A stretch of 64,000 bases of DNA from Thermoanaerobacterales bacterium (GTDB lineage Bacteria; Bacillota; Thermosediminibacteria; Thermosediminibacterales; Tepidanaerobacteraceae), in assembly GCA_012840135.1 (NCBI GenBank), contig DUMA01000018.1, forward strand, positions 55,150 to 119,149, in the 5' to 3' direction. The notes below the pieces were generated by a model, which saw only the letters and a program-made list of their open reading frames with translations, was not told the DNA's origin and searched no databases. The translations under genes and the position numbers were made by a program. Positions 62,101 to 64,000 of this stretch are shown here, piece after piece (the first letter of the stretch is position 1; each line of letters opens with the position of its first letter).

Positions 62101-62711
62101 CGGAGATTAAATATCTCTTTCTATATTTTCTAAGGCAAAAGCTCTACATCATGCTCCCATTGCGGATAATAAACTTAAGCGAACAACTCGAAAATCTGAA
62201 GAAAAGAAAACTTCAGGATGAAGAAAAAACAAAACTTCAAAACGAATACCGCAGGAAAATAACAGAAGTAATAGAGAGCATAATAAAAGAATTAAAAGAC
62301 GCCCTTATAACAAACGAGCTTATTATCGAAGAATGCAACAAAATACTTCTGGAACTAAGCACCCTGGCCGGCGAACTTTTTAGCGAAGAAGTAAAGGACA
62401 TTGTGCAGGAGGTGAATGAAATGGCAAAGATGATAATCGACCCGGAGATATACAGAAGAGGTTTTGAAGAAGGCATTGAAAAAGGTAAAACCATTATAAA
62501 TCAAGAATTATACCAAAAAGGATTGGAAAAAGGATTGGAAAAAGGTATAGCTGAGACTGTGGTGAGATTGCTCTGCAAAAGACTTGGAGAACTACCCATT
62601 GAATACAAAGAAAGGATCCAGGGCCAGGATAGACCGACACTCGAGCTGATCGCGGACCATATTTTTGATATAAAGTCGCTGAGCGATCTCGACAGGTTTT
62701 TGAAGCAGTGA
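62097..62711 (+). pseudogene. C-terminal part of an Rpn-type (PD-(D/E)XK) transposase-like gene
   Basis: 204 codons from a TTG that overlaps the TRAP permease stop. It reads MLPLRIINLSEQLENLKKRK, then helical stretches with EEGIEKGK and KGLEKGLEKG repeats, and ends LSDLDRFLKQ, as the C-terminal half of Rpn-family recombination-promoting nucleases. The N-terminal nuclease domain is missing, so it is a fragment. It is followed by its terminator copy. Confidence 0.75.
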
Positions 62712-62720
62712 ATAAACTCA

Positions 62721-62745
62721 GCCGTGCAAAAAGCGCGGCTTTTTT
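62721..62745 (+). terminator. Rho-independent terminator, CGCGC-A-GCGCG type (copy 3)
   Basis: Stem GCCGTGC/GCGCGGC with an A5 loop and six T, directly after the Rpn-like remnant. Confidence 0.8.
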
Positions 62746-62991
62746 AGTCCAATCGTGATTTGGATAATATTGGTAGCCAAATCAAGCGGCAGGCAGCAGG
62801 TCCAGCATACAGATAGGAAAATATGATATATTACTTGGCGATGATTCTGTCATAGATTATATTTATGCAAAGGCTCCAAAAATGCAAAATTTTTGGAATT
62901 GTTAGCACCTACCTGTACAAATCCAGAATGAACGCAGAAGGGAAAAACAAAAAAGAAACAAACGACATAAGCCGCCTTCAGGAAAAACATA

Positions 62992-63020
62992 GAATCGGAG
63001 GATTATGAGAATTCGCTTTT
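62992..63020 (+). pseudogene. 3'-end scrap of the sugar transferase gene
   Basis: The 29 bases match 49970-49998 in the tail of the intact sugar transferase gene with one mismatch (codons for ESEDYENSLL). The two sites are 13 kb apart. Confidence 0.65.
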
Positions 63021-63070
63021 GATTAATTAATAATGGTATAATTTAATTAATCAAAGTGGGAGGCGTTAAA

Positions 63071-63156
63071 ATGATTGTTAATGCAACAGAGTTTAAAACA
63101 AGAGCAATATTTAGAAATTGATTTTTTATATAGGCTTTTAGCCGACACTTTATAAA
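63071..63156 (+). pseudogene. Decayed Phd antitoxin gene with its promoter
   Basis: ATG 63071 after GGGAGGCG starts MIVNATEFKTRA as in the intact antitoxin at 22267, then a deletion gives a stop; a later piece reads RLLAD in another frame. The upstream GGTATAAT-type -10 and AATTAATC dyad resemble those at 22295. Confidence 0.75.
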
Positions 63157-63249
63157 ATATGCTACTCTTGAACTGATTTACACTATAACATCACCGACGA
63201 ACTGGATGCTGGATCGATAAAATATAGATAAAATATAAAAATAAATTCA

Positions 63250-63277
63250 GCCGCGCACAAAAAAGCACGGCTTTTTT
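63250..63277 (+). terminator. Rho-independent terminator, CGCGC-A-GCACG type (copy 4)
   Basis: Stem GCCGCGC/GCACGGC with an A-rich loop and six T. Fourth copy of the family in the window; no intact plus-strand gene before it. Confidence 0.7.
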
Positions 63278-63300
63278 AGCCCGCATGTTTGTAGAATGAG

Positions 63301-63528
63301 CTACTTTATGCTACTCCAGAACTCATCTTCCTGCATTTTTAACTGTAACTTCAGTATTTTTTTCCATAAGTTCCCCGGTATTTCCTTTTGCAATGCATGG
63401 CTTATTTTAGTCCTTAACAGCGACCCATCAGATAAAACCTTTTCGTAGTAAAAATGATCGGTATTTTTAACCATGACCCAACCGTTATTGTCACAATAAC
63501 GTTTTAAATCTCGAAATCTAGGAGGCAT
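63301..63528 (-). CDS. HicA-like toxin
   Basis: 75 residues. RDLKRYCDNNGWVMVKNTDH then FYYEKVLSDG fits the HicA fold (GW/F...SDH-x-hY), with a histidine kept in TDHFYY unlike the pair at 16.6 kb. The start ATG 63528 overlaps the antitoxin gene by 11 bases. Predicted mRNA-cleaving toxin. Confidence 0.65.
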   Translation of the reverse strand: MPPRFRDLKRYCDNNGWVMVKNTDHFYYEKVLSDGSLLRTKISHALQKEIPGNLWKKILKLQLKMQEDEFWSSIK

Positions 63529-63949
63529 GATGCACCTTTAAAAGCGACTTTATCTCTTCGTCCGAATCACAAAGTAAAATTCTAAGAAGGTAAGGCAAGT
63601 GGTGTTTACGGTTGGGAGCATTAAGAAAAAGTTGAGACCGTTCCATATAGTCTTGAGCATATATTTTCAAATCTTGTATAAGCTCATTTAAGGCTTCTTC
63701 TTGTGTAGAACCGTTAGCCGCAAGTTCCAGTATATCTATAGATACGGTAAAAGAACAATCATTTTCGGGCAATAGATCTACATCAAGAACATAAGCCGAG
63801 AGCATATCTTTCAGCAAATCCTTGCGCAACATTAATACCTCTTGATCCCGGTTTCTTCTGATGACCGCCGGTTCCCGCTCATTAAATACCATATTAAATA
63901 CCCGAGAAAAATCGTTTCTTGCCTCGGTAAAACCATATTCATTCAGCAT
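63518..63949 (-). CDS. HicB-like antitoxin with N-terminal Phd-like region
   Basis: 143 residues. The N-terminal ARNDFSRVFNMVFNEREPAV then RNRDQEVLML resembles Phd/YefM; the C-terminal half (CSFTVSIDILELAANGSTQE then EALNELIQDLKIYAQDY) resembles HicB. Same organisation as 16148-16618, so the window has two modules of one type. RBS GAGGTGG before ATG 63949. Confidence 0.65.
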   Translation of the reverse strand: MLNEYGFTEARNDFSRVFNMVFNEREPAVIRRNRDQEVLMLRKDLLKDMLSAYVLDVDLLPENDCSFTVSIDILELAANGSTQEEALNELIQDLKIYAQDYMERSQLFLNAPNRKHHLPYLLRILLCDSDEEIKSLLKVHHAS

Positions 63950-64000
63950 ATAACCACCTCTTCAATAAGTCTAGCATAAATGTGCAATATGTGCAAGATG

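Larger units (their letters stand above)
62712..63300. other. Junkyard interval of gene remnants
   Basis: No intact gene. It holds two terminator copies, a 29-base copy of the sugar-transferase 3' end, and a decayed Phd antitoxin with its promoter, each given separately. 62746-62990 is non-coding in all frames that I can judge. Confidence 0.6.

Overview
The window reads as the chromosome of a low-to-mid GC Gram-positive anaerobe of the class Clostridia. The evidence is strong AAGGAGG-type ribosome sites, GTG and TTG starts, S-layer homology domains, a YvrJ/DUF1659/DUF2922 gene set and TGTCA/TGAGTCA intergenic repeats. A Thermoanaerobacterales/Thermosediminibacterales-like lineage is my best guess, but it rests on gene style and not on a marker gene.

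Layout. 0-5.6 kb is housekeeping: the end of a riboflavin transporter (ribU), a frameshifted feoA remnant, the tRNA t6A genes tsaE-tsaB-rimI, a DnaA-box cluster, then tsaD and an ABC-F ATPase on the other strand. 5.7-10.1 kb is a GntR/FCD regulator and a five-gene FAD/iron-sulfur dehydrogenase cassette of the hydroxyproline/sarcosine/opine type. 10.1-16 kb holds a hairpin-rich spacer, a pyruvate-phosphate-dikinase N-domain protein, a secreted YcdB/SLH protein and an omega-amidase-like nitrilase. 16-24 kb is accessory: a HicBA-like toxin-antitoxin pair, a ComK-like regulator behind a consensus promoter with two AACATATGTT palindromes, an amidase/YvrJ/DUF2922/DUF1659 cluster, an orphan MntA-like nucleotidyltransferase overlapping truD, a PIN/Phd pair, and a mosaic of Uma2, AlbA_2, AAA/PDDEXK and Rpn-type genes with shared fragments.

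26.6-56.7 kb is a large exopolysaccharide locus headed by a LoaP-like NusG paralogue. It encodes a Wzz-type chain-length protein, a 1013-residue ligase/polymerase with TPRs, a full five-enzyme set for UDP-ManNAc3NAcA (WbpE, A, B, D and a 2-epimerase), a Wzy-like polymerase, four GT4 glycosyltransferases, a glucuronyl C5-epimerase-like protein, an initiating sugar-phosphate transferase and a CapD-like protein. The stretch 36.2-41.1 kb is much richer in A+T. I see no Wzx flippase. Several genes are broken copies (2-epimerase, glycosyltransferase, sugar transferase, aminotransferase).

Inside the locus, 44.7-54.4 kb, sit genes not expected for sugar metabolism. They include unknown proteins, a DUF2188 protein and, most interesting, an overlapping pair made of a PD-(D/E)XK nuclease-like protein and a 1093-residue Ski2-type helicase. 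This resembles two-gene nuclease-helicase phage defence systems such as Hachiman but may be a distinct type.

56.7-64 kb holds a VanZ protein, an Xre regulator with a decayed sister copy, a 31-bp dyad, a DapA-family aldolase/lyase with a TAXI-type TRAP transporter, several gene fragments with copies elsewhere in the window, and a second HicBA-like pair. No tRNA, rRNA, CRISPR array or intact insertion sequence was found.
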